Source of the DNA: an uncultured Pelagibacteraceae bacterium
GTDB lineage: Bacteria > Pseudomonadota > Alphaproteobacteria > Pelagibacterales > Pelagibacteraceae
NCBI GenBank assembly: GCA_902608385.1
Contig: CACLNT010000001.1
Location: 37,044 to 101,043 of the forward strand
Direction of reading: 5' to 3'
Length of the DNA: 64,000 nt
Position 1 is the stretch's first letter. Each line of letters begins with the position of its first letter. The notes beneath the pieces are model-generated. The model had not been told where the DNA came from. It saw only the letters and a program-made list of their open reading frames with translations, and made no database searches. The translations under genes were made by a program, and so were the position numbers. This document shows, piece after piece, positions 51,292 to 59,739 of the stretch.

Positions 51292-52662
51292 CTATTTTAT
51301 ATTAATTTTTTCTGGGAGTATACCTTTGGGTCTGTATCTCATAATTAATAATAGACCTATTCCCATCATTAAAAATCTAAAATAAGGAACACTATTGATT
51401 AAGTGCAATTTTAATGCATTTGTATCAGCAAGACCAGAGGTAAATAAATTAATTAAAAACAATGCAATTGGTGCTGCTTCAATCCATAAAAACCAAACGG
51501 CAAAACCTCCTAAAATAGCACCAAAATTATTTCCACTTCCTCCTACAATAACCATGACCCATATTAAAAATGTATATCTCATTGGTCTGTAACTACCTGG
51601 TGTAAATAAACCATCGTGTGTAACCATCATTGCTCCTGCAATTCCAACTATTGCAGAACCTAATATAAAAATTAACAAATGTTGTTTAACAACATTCTTT
51701 CCCATGGCATTTGCAGCTTCTTCATTGTCTCTTATAGCTCTCATCATTCTTCCCCAAGGAGAATAAAGTGCTTTTTGTGTAATAATTAATAAAATTACTA
51801 CTACAGTTAAAAAAAGTCCGGAGTAACAAATTTTTACGAATACGGAAGATGACTCGATTACTAATTGAGATAATGCAGCTTGCTTTCCTTCTGCTGTTGA
51901 AATTAAATCTAAGACTCCTCTATTCCACTTTGCAACTAAATCAATAAACCATTGTTCGCTTTGAAGATTAACTTCGTATGGAACTGGTCTCTTTAAACCG
52001 ATTACATTTTTAACGCCTCTAGCTAACCAATCTTCATGTTTAATAACGGCTATTACAATTTCAGAAATTAACAAAGTTGCTATTGCTAAATAATCAGCTC
52101 TTAGCCCTAGTGCAACTTTGCCAATAATATATGCTAATCCTCCAGCAAAAAATGCTCCTACAATCCATGAAAATATAATTGGTAATCCTAAACCTCCTAA
52201 AAAACCAGTTTTAGCAGGTTCTACTGCTTCGATCGAATGAATTGCTGGACCAGAAACTATTCTTAAAATAATTAAACCTATAACTATTATTGAAGCTATA
52301 TAAATATTTTTTCTTTTTGATTTTTGAAAATTTTTTAAAACATAACGAACGCTAAAAACAATAAGGACAATTATAAAAAGACAAAAGAGCATACTTAAGC
52401 CTCCTACTTGCCAAGCTTCTCTAACAGGCGGAACTGAAACTAAAACAGCTGCTAATCCACCAAGAGCTGTATAACCCATAATTCCAAAGTTAATTAAACC
52501 AGCATACCCCCACTGAATATTCGCTCCCATAGTCATAACCGCAGAAATTAAACATAAATTAAATATAGAAAATGCTATGTTCCATGACTGAAAAATTCCA
52601 ACCAATATGATTAAACCTATCATAATTGCGTAAGCAGTTATTACATTGGCATATTGCTTCAT
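51292..52662 (-). CDS. livM: ABC transporter permease LivM-type, enlarged
   Basis: 456 residues, clearly longer than the usual 300-350. The family block NIQWGYAGLINFGIMGYTALGG opens helix region (20 shown here as GYAGLINFGIMGYTALGG), and LRADYLAIATLLISEI and WGRMMRAIRDNEEAA (the EAA-type loop that touches the ATPase) are kept. Extra length comes from an added hydrophobic segment near 85-135 and a large external loop near 215-275. It forms the importer pore with LivH. ATGA overlap with livH. Confidence 0.88.
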   Translation of the reverse strand: MKQYANVITAYAIMIGLIILVGIFQSWNIAFSIFNLCLISAVMTMGANIQWGYAGLINFGIMGYTALGGLAAVLVSVPPVREAWQVGGLSMLFCLFIIVLIVFSVRYVLKNFQKSKRKNIYIASIIVIGLIILRIVSGPAIHSIEAVEPAKTGFLGGLGLPIIFSWIVGAFFAGGLAYIIGKVALGLRADYLAIATLLISEIVIAVIKHEDWLARGVKNVIGLKRPVPYEVNLQSEQWFIDLVAKWNRGVLDLISTAEGKQAALSQLVIESSSVFVKICYSGLFLTVVVILLIITQKALYSPWGRMMRAIRDNEEAANAMGKNVVKQHLLIFILGSAIVGIAGAMMVTHDGLFTPGSYRPMRYTFLIWVMVIVGGSGNNFGAILGGFAVWFLWIEAAPIALFLINLFTSGLADTNALKLHLINSVPYFRFLMMGIGLLLIMRYRPKGILPEKINIK

Positions 52663-53669
52663 AAAATTTTTCCTTTAAAAATACCCGAAGGTCTAAATAA
52701 TAAGACGATTACCAAAATTGAGAATGAAACAGCAAATTTGTAATCAGTAGACAACAACTGTATTAAAGAATTAGGTTCCATGCTTTCTGGAAGCACATAC
52801 ATAAAAAACTTTTTGTAAGCATATGTTAAAAATATTTCTGAAAAAGCTATTACATAACCTCCTAAAAAAGCACCAAAAGGGTTTCCAATTCCTCCAACAA
52901 TTGCTGCTGCAAATATTGGCAACATGTTATTAAAATAAGTGAATGGTTTAAAACTTTTATCTAAACCATACAAAACGCCTCCTATAGTTGCTAAAATTCC
53001 TGCAATCATCCAAGTAATCATTACTACTCTTTTTGGATCAATTCCGGATAATAAAGCTAAATCCTCATTATCTGAATATGCGCGCATACTTTTGCCTGTT
53101 TTGGTTTTGTTTAAAAACCAAAATAATATTGAAACAACTATTATGGTTAAAAATATTGTTAATACTTGTGTTGATTTGATTGTTAATCCCTCATTTAATC
53201 CTGTCATTTCTTTAAATTGATTAGCTTTGATTATAAATTTTTCACCATCAAAAAATCTTCTATCAAATGGACCGATAATTATTCTGACTATTGCTTGTGT
53301 CACAAACATCACGCCAATGCTAACCATGGCAAGTTGAACAGGAGGGCTTTTCTTAATTCTATAATAACTAAAGACAAATTTATCAATAGTTAGCATGTAT
53401 AAAATCATAAAAACAACAGCTAAGGGTATAGCAAGTAAAGCTGTGGGCAAAACACCTAAGCTTATTCCGAGTGATTGAAAATACCATGTAAACAAAATTG
53501 CTACCATAGTGCCAAAGGACATCATGTCTCCAGTAGCAAAATTTGCAAATCTTAGAATTCCATAAATTAATGTTACAAAAATAGCTCCAAGTGCTAATTG
53601 TGATCCATAGGCTAAGGCAGGAACAATTATATAATTTAATAATAATATTATTGCATTTAAAAAATCCAC
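52659..53669 (-). CDS. livH: ABC transporter permease LivH-type
   Basis: 336 residues, about eight helices. LALGAIFVTLIYGILRFANF is the typical opening; MRAYSDNEDLALLSGID is the ATPase-contact loop; IVGGIGNPFGAFLGGYVIA is conserved in both permeases. GTG start 53669 with AGGAGC upstream; an ATG two bases further up is out of frame. Partner of LivM in import of amino acids or amides. Confidence 0.9.
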   Translation of the reverse strand: MDFLNAIILLLNYIIVPALAYGSQLALGAIFVTLIYGILRFANFATGDMMSFGTMVAILFTWYFQSLGISLGVLPTALLAIPLAVVFMILYMLTIDKFVFSYYRIKKSPPVQLAMVSIGVMFVTQAIVRIIIGPFDRRFFDGEKFIIKANQFKEMTGLNEGLTIKSTQVLTIFLTIIVVSILFWFLNKTKTGKSMRAYSDNEDLALLSGIDPKRVVMITWMIAGILATIGGVLYGLDKSFKPFTYFNNMLPIFAAAIVGGIGNPFGAFLGGYVIAFSEIFLTYAYKKFFMYVLPESMEPNSLIQLLSTDYKFAVSFSILVIVLLFRPSGIFKGKIL

Positions 53670-53670
53670 A

Positions 53671-54378
53671 TTAAGCTCCTAAAAAAGATCTTCTCACCTC
53701 TGGATCATTTAACAATTCTTTTCCTGTTCCAGAAAATTTATTTTCTCCAGTAACCAAAACGTACCCTCGGTCTGAAATATTTAATGCTTGTTTTGCATTT
53801 TGTTCAACCATTAAAATTGCAACATTTGTTTTTTTTACTTTTAAAATATGATCAAATAACTCATCCATTACTATTGGTGAAACTCCTGCGGTTGGTTCAT
53901 CCAACATAAGTACGGAAGGTTTAATCATTAGTGCTCTACCTAAGGCTACTTGTTGTCTTTGGCCTCCAGACAGTTCTCCAACTAATTGAGTTTTTTTTTC
54001 ACTTAATATTGGAAACAATTCATAAACTTCTTCTACAATTTTATCTAAATCTTCATTCCTTAAAAAAGCACCCATTTCTAAGTTTTCTCTAACGCTTAAT
54101 CCTGTAAAAACATTTCTAGATTGAGGAACAAAAGAGATACCTTGTTTAACTCTATCTTGAGGGGATAATTTTGAAATATCTATTCCATCAATTTTAACTG
54201 TCCCAGATTTTAAATTAAGCAAACCTAACATTGCTTTCATTGCTGTTGACTTTCCAGCCCCATTAGGACCTAAGATCGCAACTATTTCACCTTTATTAAC
54301 ATTGACTGAACAAGAATTAATTATATCGGGACCATTTCCATAACCACCAGTCATTTGATTACCTTCAAAAAAAGCCAC
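53671..54378 (-). CDS. livF: ABC transporter ATPase LivF
   Basis: 235 residues. Walker A GPNGAGKST (37-45), signature LSGGQRQQ, Walker B VLMLDEPTAG. LivF-type length and C-terminus. GTG start is supported by GGAG seven bases upstream inside the end of livG, and the two genes share one base. Provides energy for the importer on the cytoplasmic face. Confidence 0.94.
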   Translation of the reverse strand: MAFFEGNQMTGGYGNGPDIINSCSVNVNKGEIVAILGPNGAGKSTAMKAMLGLLNLKSGTVKIDGIDISKLSPQDRVKQGISFVPQSRNVFTGLSVRENLEMGAFLRNEDLDKIVEEVYELFPILSEKKTQLVGELSGGQRQQVALGRALMIKPSVLMLDEPTAGVSPIVMDELFDHILKVKKTNVAILMVEQNAKQALNISDRGYVLVTGENKFSGTGKELLNDPEVRRSFLGA

Positions 54379-55175
54379 TAACTATCTCCTTCCTTTGATT
54401 TTGAACCACGACCTAAATAACTTTCAATTACTTTTTCATTCTTTTTAACTTCATCAGATGTCCCTTCAAACAAAACTGAACCTTCGGCCATAACAATTAC
54501 AGGATCACACAAACGACTTATAAAATCCATATCATGTTCTATCATGCAGAAAGTGTAACCTTGTTCTTTATTAAGTCTTAAAATTGCTGTTCCTATATCT
54601 TTTAATAACGTTCGATTAACTCCGGCCCCTACTTCGTCTAATAAAACTAATTTTGCATCAACCATCATGGTTCTTCCAAGTTCAAGTAATTTTTTTTGTC
54701 CTCCTGATAAATTTCCTGCAAGTTCATTGGCTAAATGTTTAAGATTTAAAAATTCTATTACTTTAAGTGCCTTTTGTTTTACTTTTTCTTCTTCTTCTTT
54801 AATTAACTTTGGTTTAAGCAAGGCATTAACAAGATTTTCCCCAGATTGATTTCCGGGTACCATCATTAAGTTTTCAAGTACTGTTAAGTTGGTAAATTCA
54901 TGTGCAATTTGAAAAGTTCTTAGCAATCCTTTTGAAAATAGTTCGTAAGAAGGAATATCGGTAATATTTTCATTATTAAACAAAACACTTCCTTTAGAAG
55001 TTTTTAAATTTCCAGCAATTAAATTAAATAATGTTGTTTTTCCTGAACCATTAGGACCAATTATCCCAGTAATAGATCCTCTTTTAATTTTTAAAGAACA
55101 ATCAGATACAGCCGCTAAGCCTCCAAAATATTTAGAAAGATTATCTATTTGCAGAATATTTGAATCTGACTGCAT
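54378..55175 (-). CDS. livG: ABC transporter ATPase LivG
   Basis: 265 residues. Walker A GPNGSGKTT (40-48), signature LSGGQKKL, Walker B LVLLDEVGAGV, where Val replaces the usual Pro after Asp-Glu; catalytic Glu is kept. LivG-type internal block NLTVLENLMMVPGNQ. First gene of the livGFHM-LLM-hydrolase-MFS run. The only transport operon with a binding protein in this window. Confidence 0.93.
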   Translation of the reverse strand: MQSDSNILQIDNLSKYFGGLAAVSDCSLKIKRGSITGIIGPNGSGKTTLFNLIAGNLKTSKGSVLFNNENITDIPSYELFSKGLLRTFQIAHEFTNLTVLENLMMVPGNQSGENLVNALLKPKLIKEEEEKVKQKALKVIEFLNLKHLANELAGNLSGGQKKLLELGRTMMVDAKLVLLDEVGAGVNRTLLKDIGTAILRLNKEQGYTFCMIEHDMDFISRLCDPVIVMAEGSVLFEGTSDEVKKNEKVIESYLGRGSKSKEGDS

Positions 55176-55182
55176 AGAAAAA

Positions 55183-55953
55183 CTATACTTTGTTTAATCT
55201 TTTAAGAATACTACTTAATGTTTTATTAGTTGCTTTGTAGAATCCAGCTTTTCTTAATTCTTTAACTCCTTGTTCGTTAAGACCTTTTGGAGTTTGAGAA
55301 TCTTTAACTAAATGTTTTAAATCTTTTTTAGAATTTATGACTGCATCTTCAGATAAAGCGACAAAAAGAGAAGTAATATATTTTTGAGCTTTATCTCTTT
55401 TAACTCCACGTTTAACTAACCAGTTAGACATTGTACTTAACAATTCGTAAAAAGGTGCCATCATTCCCGATGTAGACCAAAAGTTTTTTGAAAGTTTTTC
55501 ATTTGTAATTTCAACAGTTGTTCCAAGTTTATTAAAAAAGTTTTTAACTTTTTTATTTGGTGGAAAGATTGGAACGGGTCCTTTTTTTAAAGAAATTGGT
55601 GGTAATGGTATGGCTCTTATTATTTTTGCTTTTACTTTAATAGCTTGTTTAAGTTGAGCTAAAGTCATTGTTGAAATAAAACTAATAACAGTTTGACTTG
55701 ATTTAAATTTTAAATGTTTAATGATTTTTTTACCAACATTTGGGGTAACGGCTAAAAAAATCCAATTGCAAGAATTGGTTATTTCCTGGTTATTTTTTGC
55801 AATAACTACTTTTTTAAATTTTTTTTTAAGATCTCTAGCTACGCTTCTATTTCTTGGTGATAAAATTATTTTTTTGAAAGATATTTTTGATCCACATATG
55901 CCGGTAACCACCGATGATGTTATTTTTCCTGTTCCTATAAAACCTAATTTCAT
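55183..55953 (-). CDS. Pyrroline-5-carboxylate-reductase-like protein (ProC family)
   Basis: 256 residues. NAD(P)-binding N-terminus MKLGFIGTGKITSSVVTG; IRAIPLPPISLKKGPVPI stands in the place of the ProC block normally reading RxMPN, so the protein is divergent; C-terminal helical part has LSEDAVINSKKDL. Proline synthesis from pyrroline-5-carboxylate is the family reaction, yet a related imine or keto-acid reductase is as likely. It lies 7 bp upstream of livG and is probably in its transcript. Confidence 0.75.
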   Translation of the reverse strand: MKLGFIGTGKITSSVVTGICGSKISFKKIILSPRNRSVARDLKKKFKKVVIAKNNQEITNSCNWIFLAVTPNVGKKIIKHLKFKSSQTVISFISTMTLAQLKQAIKVKAKIIRAIPLPPISLKKGPVPIFPPNKKVKNFFNKLGTTVEITNEKLSKNFWSTSGMMAPFYELLSTMSNWLVKRGVKRDKAQKYITSLFVALSEDAVINSKKDLKHLVKDSQTPKGLNEQGVKELRKAGFYKATNKTLSSILKRLNKV

Positions 55954-55981
55954 TATTAAGTGATATATTTAGAATTTTTTT

Positions 55982-56087
55982 ATGAGAAAGGATAGTCCTA
56001 AAAAACCGAGAGCTAAAGATGGCTAGATAGGACTATCTATTGACTATGTTATCATCTTGATTAAAAAAAGCATTAATCAATTTTTTT
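55982..56087 (+). ncRNA. Candidate small transcript with terminator upstream of the DUF2805 gene
   Basis: GATAGTCCTA (55991-56000) and TAGGACTATC (56028-56037) are a perfect 10-bp inverted repeat; an inner 4-bp stem AGCT/GGCT lies between them. Then TTGATTAA (56057-56064) and TTAATCAA (56073-56080) form an 8-bp stem followed by seven T (56081-56087), a good terminator. All this lies in the divergent gap before the gene at 56105. A 14-codon ORF (55982-56026, MRKDSPKKPRAKDG) spans the first stem. It could be a small RNA, a leader-peptide attenuator, or a plain leader. I do not recognise a family. Confidence 0.45.
56057..56087 (+). terminator. Intrinsic terminator in the 55954-56104 gap
   Basis: Eight-bp stem TTGATTAA / TTAATCAA with an 8-nt loop and a seven-T tail, 17 bp before the next ATG. 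It points along the + strand, so it ends a short transcript started within the gap. Confidence 0.6.
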
Positions 56088-56104
56088 AAAATATCAAAAA
56101 ATCT

Positions 56105-56395
56105 ATGAAAAAAGGTCACAGTCCAGTAACTAGAGTTAAAAATTCTGAGCCAAATATCAAAAGTCCAGATTGGGTTATATGGGCAGCTTGGGCTGATAGA
56201 ATTACTTTCGAAGAAATTAAAAAAAAGACCGGGATGACAGAATCTGAAGTTATTAAAGTTATGCGAAGAACTTTAAAACCTAATTCTTTTAAACTATGGA
56301 GAAAAAGAGTTCGTACAAAGAGTCTTAAGCATAGAAAAAAATTTGAATATGAAAGAAAAAAAGTTAGAAATAAGAAAATTAATGATTATATATAA
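56105..56395 (+). CDS. DUF2805 / TIGR03643-type small basic protein
   Basis: 96 residues. DRITFEEIKKKTGMTESEVIKVMRR and LKPNSFKLWRKRV (shown in parts: ITFEEIKKKTGMTESEV) match a small family of unknown function with a helix-turn-helix-like first half and a very basic tail (KSLKHRKKFEYERKK). A nucleic-acid-binding role is plausible. Glutaredoxin follows 3 bp later. Family recognition is fair; function unknown. Confidence 0.75.
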   Translation: MKKGHSPVTRVKNSEPNIKSPDWVIWAAWADRITFEEIKKKTGMTESEVIKVMRRTLKPNSFKLWRKRVRTKSLKHRKKFEYERKKVRNKKINDYI

Positions 56396-56398
56396 ATC

Positions 56399-56653
56399 AT
56401 GAAAAATGTAACTGTCTACATGGGACCAAGATGTGCTTTTTGTGATGCTGCTAAAAGATTACTAACTAGAAATAGTATCACCTACAAAGAAATAAATATT
56501 GCACTTGAAGAAGGCAAAATGGATGAGATGTTAAAAAAATCCAACGGTAAAAGAACTATTCCACAAATATTTTTTGACAATTACCATGTAGGTGGTTTTG
56601 AAGAGTTAAGAGCTTTAGAAAAAGAAAATAAGTTACTAAATTTATTAAAATAA
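56399..56653 (+). CDS. Glutaredoxin (GrxC-like)
   Basis: 84 residues. Thiol active site CAFC (12-15) after VTVYMGPR; RTIPQIFF carries the cis-Pro, and YHVGGFEEL the glutathione-binding Gly-Gly. Reduces disulfides and mixed glutathione disulfides in the cytoplasm. The usual CPYC is changed to CAFC. Converges on msrB, another thiol-repair gene, with 5 bp between stops. Confidence 0.9.
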   Translation: MKNVTVYMGPRCAFCDAAKRLLTRNSITYKEINIALEEGKMDEMLKKSNGKRTIPQIFFDNYHVGGFEELRALEKENKLLNLLK

Positions 56654-56658
56654 ACTTA

Positions 56659-57027
56659 TTAAACTTTTTCTTTAAAAATTAAGCATACACCATTATTACA
56701 GTATCTTTTTCCAGTAGGTTGTGGTCCATCATCAAATATATGTCCATGATGCCCACCACAATTTTTACAATGATATTCTGTTCTAGCATAACCCAAATGA
56801 TGATCTGTTTTTGTTTCAAAAACATCGGGTAAGGACTGAAAAAAAGATGGCCAGCCTGATCCACTTTCATACTTAGTTTTTGATTCAAAAAGTTTTACTC
56901 CACAGTTTACACAATGGTAACTTCCTTCGCGTTTTTCATTATTTAATTTACTAGAGCCAGGTGCTTCAGTTTCTTCTTCGAATAAAACTAATTTTTGTTC
57001 AGCAGTTAAATTTTTATTATTAGACAT
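56659..57027 (-). CDS. msrB: Peptide methionine-(R)-sulfoxide reductase MsrB
   Basis: 122 residues. Zinc ligands C39, C42 (CVNCG) and C87, C90 (CKNCG); substrate block SGSGWPSFFQ; catalytic C110 in GKRYCNNG with another Cys at 115 (GVCLIF). Repairs R-methionine sulfoxide in proteins; resolving thiol may be C115 or an outside partner such as thioredoxin or the adjacent glutaredoxin. Overlaps the upstream permease by 8 bp. Confidence 0.94.
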   Translation of the reverse strand: MSNNKNLTAEQKLVLFEEETEAPGSSKLNNEKREGSYHCVNCGVKLFESKTKYESGSGWPSFFQSLPDVFETKTDHHLGYARTEYHCKNCGGHHGHIFDDGPQPTGKRYCNNGVCLIFKEKV

Positions 57028-57922
57028 TATTAATAGTTTTCTTGTTTGAAAGAATTATGCCAGCAATAATAAATATTGCTCCTAAAAAATGGTAAAACAT
57101 AAATTTTTCATTAAATATTATCATTGCCATTATTGCTCCAAAGATTGGCATTAAATGTAAAAAAACTCCAGCTCTATTCGCGCCAATTAAAGCAATACCT
57201 TTAATCCAAAAAAAGAAAGAAGTAAGTCCCGGAAAAATTACTACGTAAGTTAAAGTTAAATAAAATGGTTTTCCTAATTTAATTGTATGTCCCATGTTCA
57301 TTTCAATAAAATAAATAGGTATTAAAAATATTAATCCACATATTATGACAATTTGAAGTAACGTAATTTGTGATACTTCATAACTTTTTTTCTTTAAAAG
57401 CGCTGAATAAATTGCCCAAGAAAGCATTGCAACTATCATTGTTAAGTCACCTCTGTTGAATTCTAAATTTTTTAGTATGTCTATGTTTGCTTTACTAATT
57501 ATAAAAACCACTCCAATTAATGATAAGATTACACCAAAAATTTGAAAAACATTTGTTTTTTCAATATTTAATAATGATGAAATAAATATAATCCACACAG
57601 GAATTGTTGAAATCATTAAAACTCCACTTATTACTTGTGTGTAATACAAAGAATAATAAACAATTGAATTAAATATTGTAATACTTGTTATTCCTAAAAT
57701 TATAAAAAAACCAATATTAGCTAAGATATAATCTTTTTTTTTAATTAATTCTTTAATTGTAAATGGCATCAAAATTAAGCAAGCAAAAAACCATCTATAA
57801 AAATTAAGAGAAAAAGGTGGAATTTCATAAATACTTGCTGCCTTACCAACAATAAAATTTCCTGACCAAAAAAGTGTTGTTAAAATTAGTAATAGATATG
57901 CTAAATTATTATTATTTTTCAC
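57020..57922 (-). CDS. EamA/DMT-family permease
   Basis: 300 residues with ten helices; LTTLFWSGNFIVGKAASIYEI (trimmed here: LFWSGNFIVGKA) is the classic first EamA helix and HLMPIFGAIMAMIIFNEKF the last-repeat block. GTG start at 57922, 7 bp after the dadA stop. It lies between D-amino-acid dehydrogenase and msrB, so an amino acid is a reasonable but unproven substrate. Confidence 0.8.
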   Translation of the reverse strand: MKNNNNLAYLLLILTTLFWSGNFIVGKAASIYEIPPFSLNFYRWFFACLILMPFTIKELIKKKDYILANIGFFIILGITSITIFNSIVYYSLYYTQVISGVLMISTIPVWIIFISSLLNIEKTNVFQIFGVILSLIGVVFIISKANIDILKNLEFNRGDLTMIVAMLSWAIYSALLKKKSYEVSQITLLQIVIICGLIFLIPIYFIEMNMGHTIKLGKPFYLTLTYVVIFPGLTSFFFWIKGIALIGANRAGVFLHLMPIFGAIMAMIIFNEKFMFYHFLGAIFIIAGIILSNKKTINNV

Positions 57923-57929
57923 TAAGATG

Positions 57930-59168
57930 TTAAAATCTTTTAGAACTATAAGGTTCTAAATTTAAGTTAGTTTTTCTCTCAGAAATAATATTTGAAATAA
58001 TTTTTCCTGAAATTGCTGCCAATGTCCATCCAAGATGATGATGACCAAATGAATAAAATACGTTTTTATAATTTTTTGATGGACCTATAACTGGCAGATA
58101 ATCTGGTAATGTTGGTCTAAAACCTAGCCATTCATCTTCATGTTCTGGCAAAGCATCTAACATATATTTAGCGTTATTTACTAAATTTTTTATTCTACCT
58201 TTGCTTAAAGGATTTTTTAAACCACCAAATTCTACAGTTCCTACAACTCTCAGTCCTTGTTCCATTGGTGTCATACCAAACCCTCTATTCTGAAATACAA
58301 TGGGACGTGAAATTAAATGTTCACAGCCTTTAAAATGAATATGATAACCTCTTTCAGTGTCTAGGGGAATTTTTTCATCTAATTTATCAGTCAATTTTTT
58401 TGAAAAAGCACCGCAAGCAATTACAACTCTATCGAACATAAATTGCTGAGCTTCTGATTTTAAAGTTGGTTTTTCATTCTCAAATGTAATGTCTTTAATA
58501 TTTAATTTTAAAAATTTTCCATCTTTTTTTAAGAAAAGGTCAAATAATTTTAAAAGTATTTTCTTTGGATTTTTAGCATGTCTGGCTTTTTTGTAAAAAA
58601 CTCCAGCATGGTAAATTTTTTTGATATTGGGTTCTAGGTCATGAATTTCTTTTTTGTTTAATAACTGTTGTTCTGCACCTATTTCATTTCTAATGTTAAT
58701 TTCTAATTCTCTGCTTTTAAGATTTTTATCATTCCAAATATACATAATTCCTTTATTTTCTACCAAGCTAGACAAATCAATCTCATCAAATAATTCATCA
58801 TATGCTGGTAAAGCTAGATCTAGTATCTGGTGCATATATTTGGCAGTATGCATCATATTTTTTGTACTACAGTTTTTTAAAAATTTTAAAAACCAAGGAA
58901 TCATTTTAGGAACATAGTTCCATTTCAATGCAAGTGGTCCAGATGAACTTAATAGCATTGCAGGAACATCTGTTAAAATATCAGGTCTATTTAAAGGGAT
59001 GGACGCGTAGGGAGAAAAATGACCAGCGTTTCCATAAGAAGCTGAAAGATTGCCTGGCTCATCCTTATCAAACAGAGTTACTTGGTATCCATTTTTTTGT
59101 AAAAATAATGCATTACAAACACCTTGGATTCCTGCTCCAATTATCCCAATTTTTAAATCTTTTTCCAT
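57930..59168 (-). CDS. dadA: D-amino-acid dehydrogenase (DadA-like)
   Basis: 412 residues, FAD-dependent DAO fold. FAD motif IGIIGAGIQGVCNALFL; GNAGHFSPYASIPLNRP; GYHIHFKGC; C-terminal GFRPTLPDYLPVIGPS with GHHHLGWTLA. Oxidatively deaminates D-amino acids (for example D-alanine) and passes electrons to the quinone pool. Other substrates such as hydroxyproline or sarcosine-like amines cannot be excluded. Leads a three-gene run with a permease and msrB. Confidence 0.86.
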   Translation of the reverse strand: MEKDLKIGIIGAGIQGVCNALFLQKNGYQVTLFDKDEPGNLSASYGNAGHFSPYASIPLNRPDILTDVPAMLLSSSGPLALKWNYVPKMIPWFLKFLKNCSTKNMMHTAKYMHQILDLALPAYDELFDEIDLSSLVENKGIMYIWNDKNLKSRELEINIRNEIGAEQQLLNKKEIHDLEPNIKKIYHAGVFYKKARHAKNPKKILLKLFDLFLKKDGKFLKLNIKDITFENEKPTLKSEAQQFMFDRVVIACGAFSKKLTDKLDEKIPLDTERGYHIHFKGCEHLISRPIVFQNRGFGMTPMEQGLRVVGTVEFGGLKNPLSKGRIKNLVNNAKYMLDALPEHEDEWLGFRPTLPDYLPVIGPSKNYKNVFYSFGHHHLGWTLAAISGKIISNIISERKTNLNLEPYSSKRF

Positions 59169-59269
59169 TTCGAATATTTTAATAACTAAATCATCTAAGT
59201 TAATGTTTCTATAAACAAGTTAAGCGCACTCAACTAAAAATTGTATTTAACTATTCTTTTATGATTACT

Positions 59270-59611
59270 TTATTTAAGGGTACTAAATGGATCTCTAATA
59301 CAATCAATATCGTCTAAAGTTTCAAAGAAAACTTGAGTTAAAGAAGAACTGTGTGTTGTTTGGCATTCTCTAACTTCATTACTGGCTAAAAGGGTATCAA
59401 ATTTATGATTTTTTTTAACCAAAGTTAGTACATGCTCGCCTGGAGATTGACCTGTTGCTTTTTTAATTGCATATCCTGAGGCTAATGAAGTGCCTGAATG
59501 TAAAACACTGCCTGATTTAGCCATGGTAAGGCTTGGGCCAACCAGCGCGCTGTACTCAGCACAAGCATTTAAAAATGCCAAAGTAATTATCAATAAAATA
59601 CTTTTCTTCAT
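59270..59611 (-). CDS. Small putative lipoprotein
   Basis: 113 residues. Signal peptide with a lipobox-like LNAC at 14-17 (Cys17 would be lipidated). The rest has no family I recognise; a Gly/Ser/Ala segment (SGTSLASGYAIKKATGQSPGE) is split by the length rule here as SGTSLASGYAIKK, and two Cys lie near the end. AGGGAG precedes the ATG closely. It is the next gene downstream of the ammonium-transporter unit on the same strand, 128 bp away, and may be expressed with it. Confidence 0.65.
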   Translation of the reverse strand: MKKSILLIITLAFLNACAEYSALVGPSLTMAKSGSVLHSGTSLASGYAIKKATGQSPGEHVLTLVKKNHKFDTLLASNEVRECQTTHSSSLTQVFFETLDDIDCIRDPFSTLK

Positions 59612-59692
59612 ATCTCCCTAATATGATTATTAGTATATTTTCTATTAAAACAAAATAAATAAAGTATATAAAGTCAGTTTATGACCATTTTA

Positions 59693-59722
59693 GGCCATTT
59701 TAGTTGGCCATCATTGATGATG
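59693..59722. other. Two adjacent small hairpins after the ammonium-transporter gene
   Basis: GGCCA (59693-59697) pairs with TGGCC (59705-59709), and CATCA (59709-59713) pairs with TGATG (59718-59722). They share base 59709, so they may compete. They lie 18 bp past the transporter stop without a T run. Possible transcript end or RNA-processing site. Confidence 0.3.
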
Positions 59723-59739
59723 ATAAAGTTAAATATTAT

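Noticed and set aside
55982..56026. 14-codon ORF as an independent gene
   Set aside because: No Shine-Dalgarno and it spans an inverted repeat; kept only as part of the candidate small transcript.
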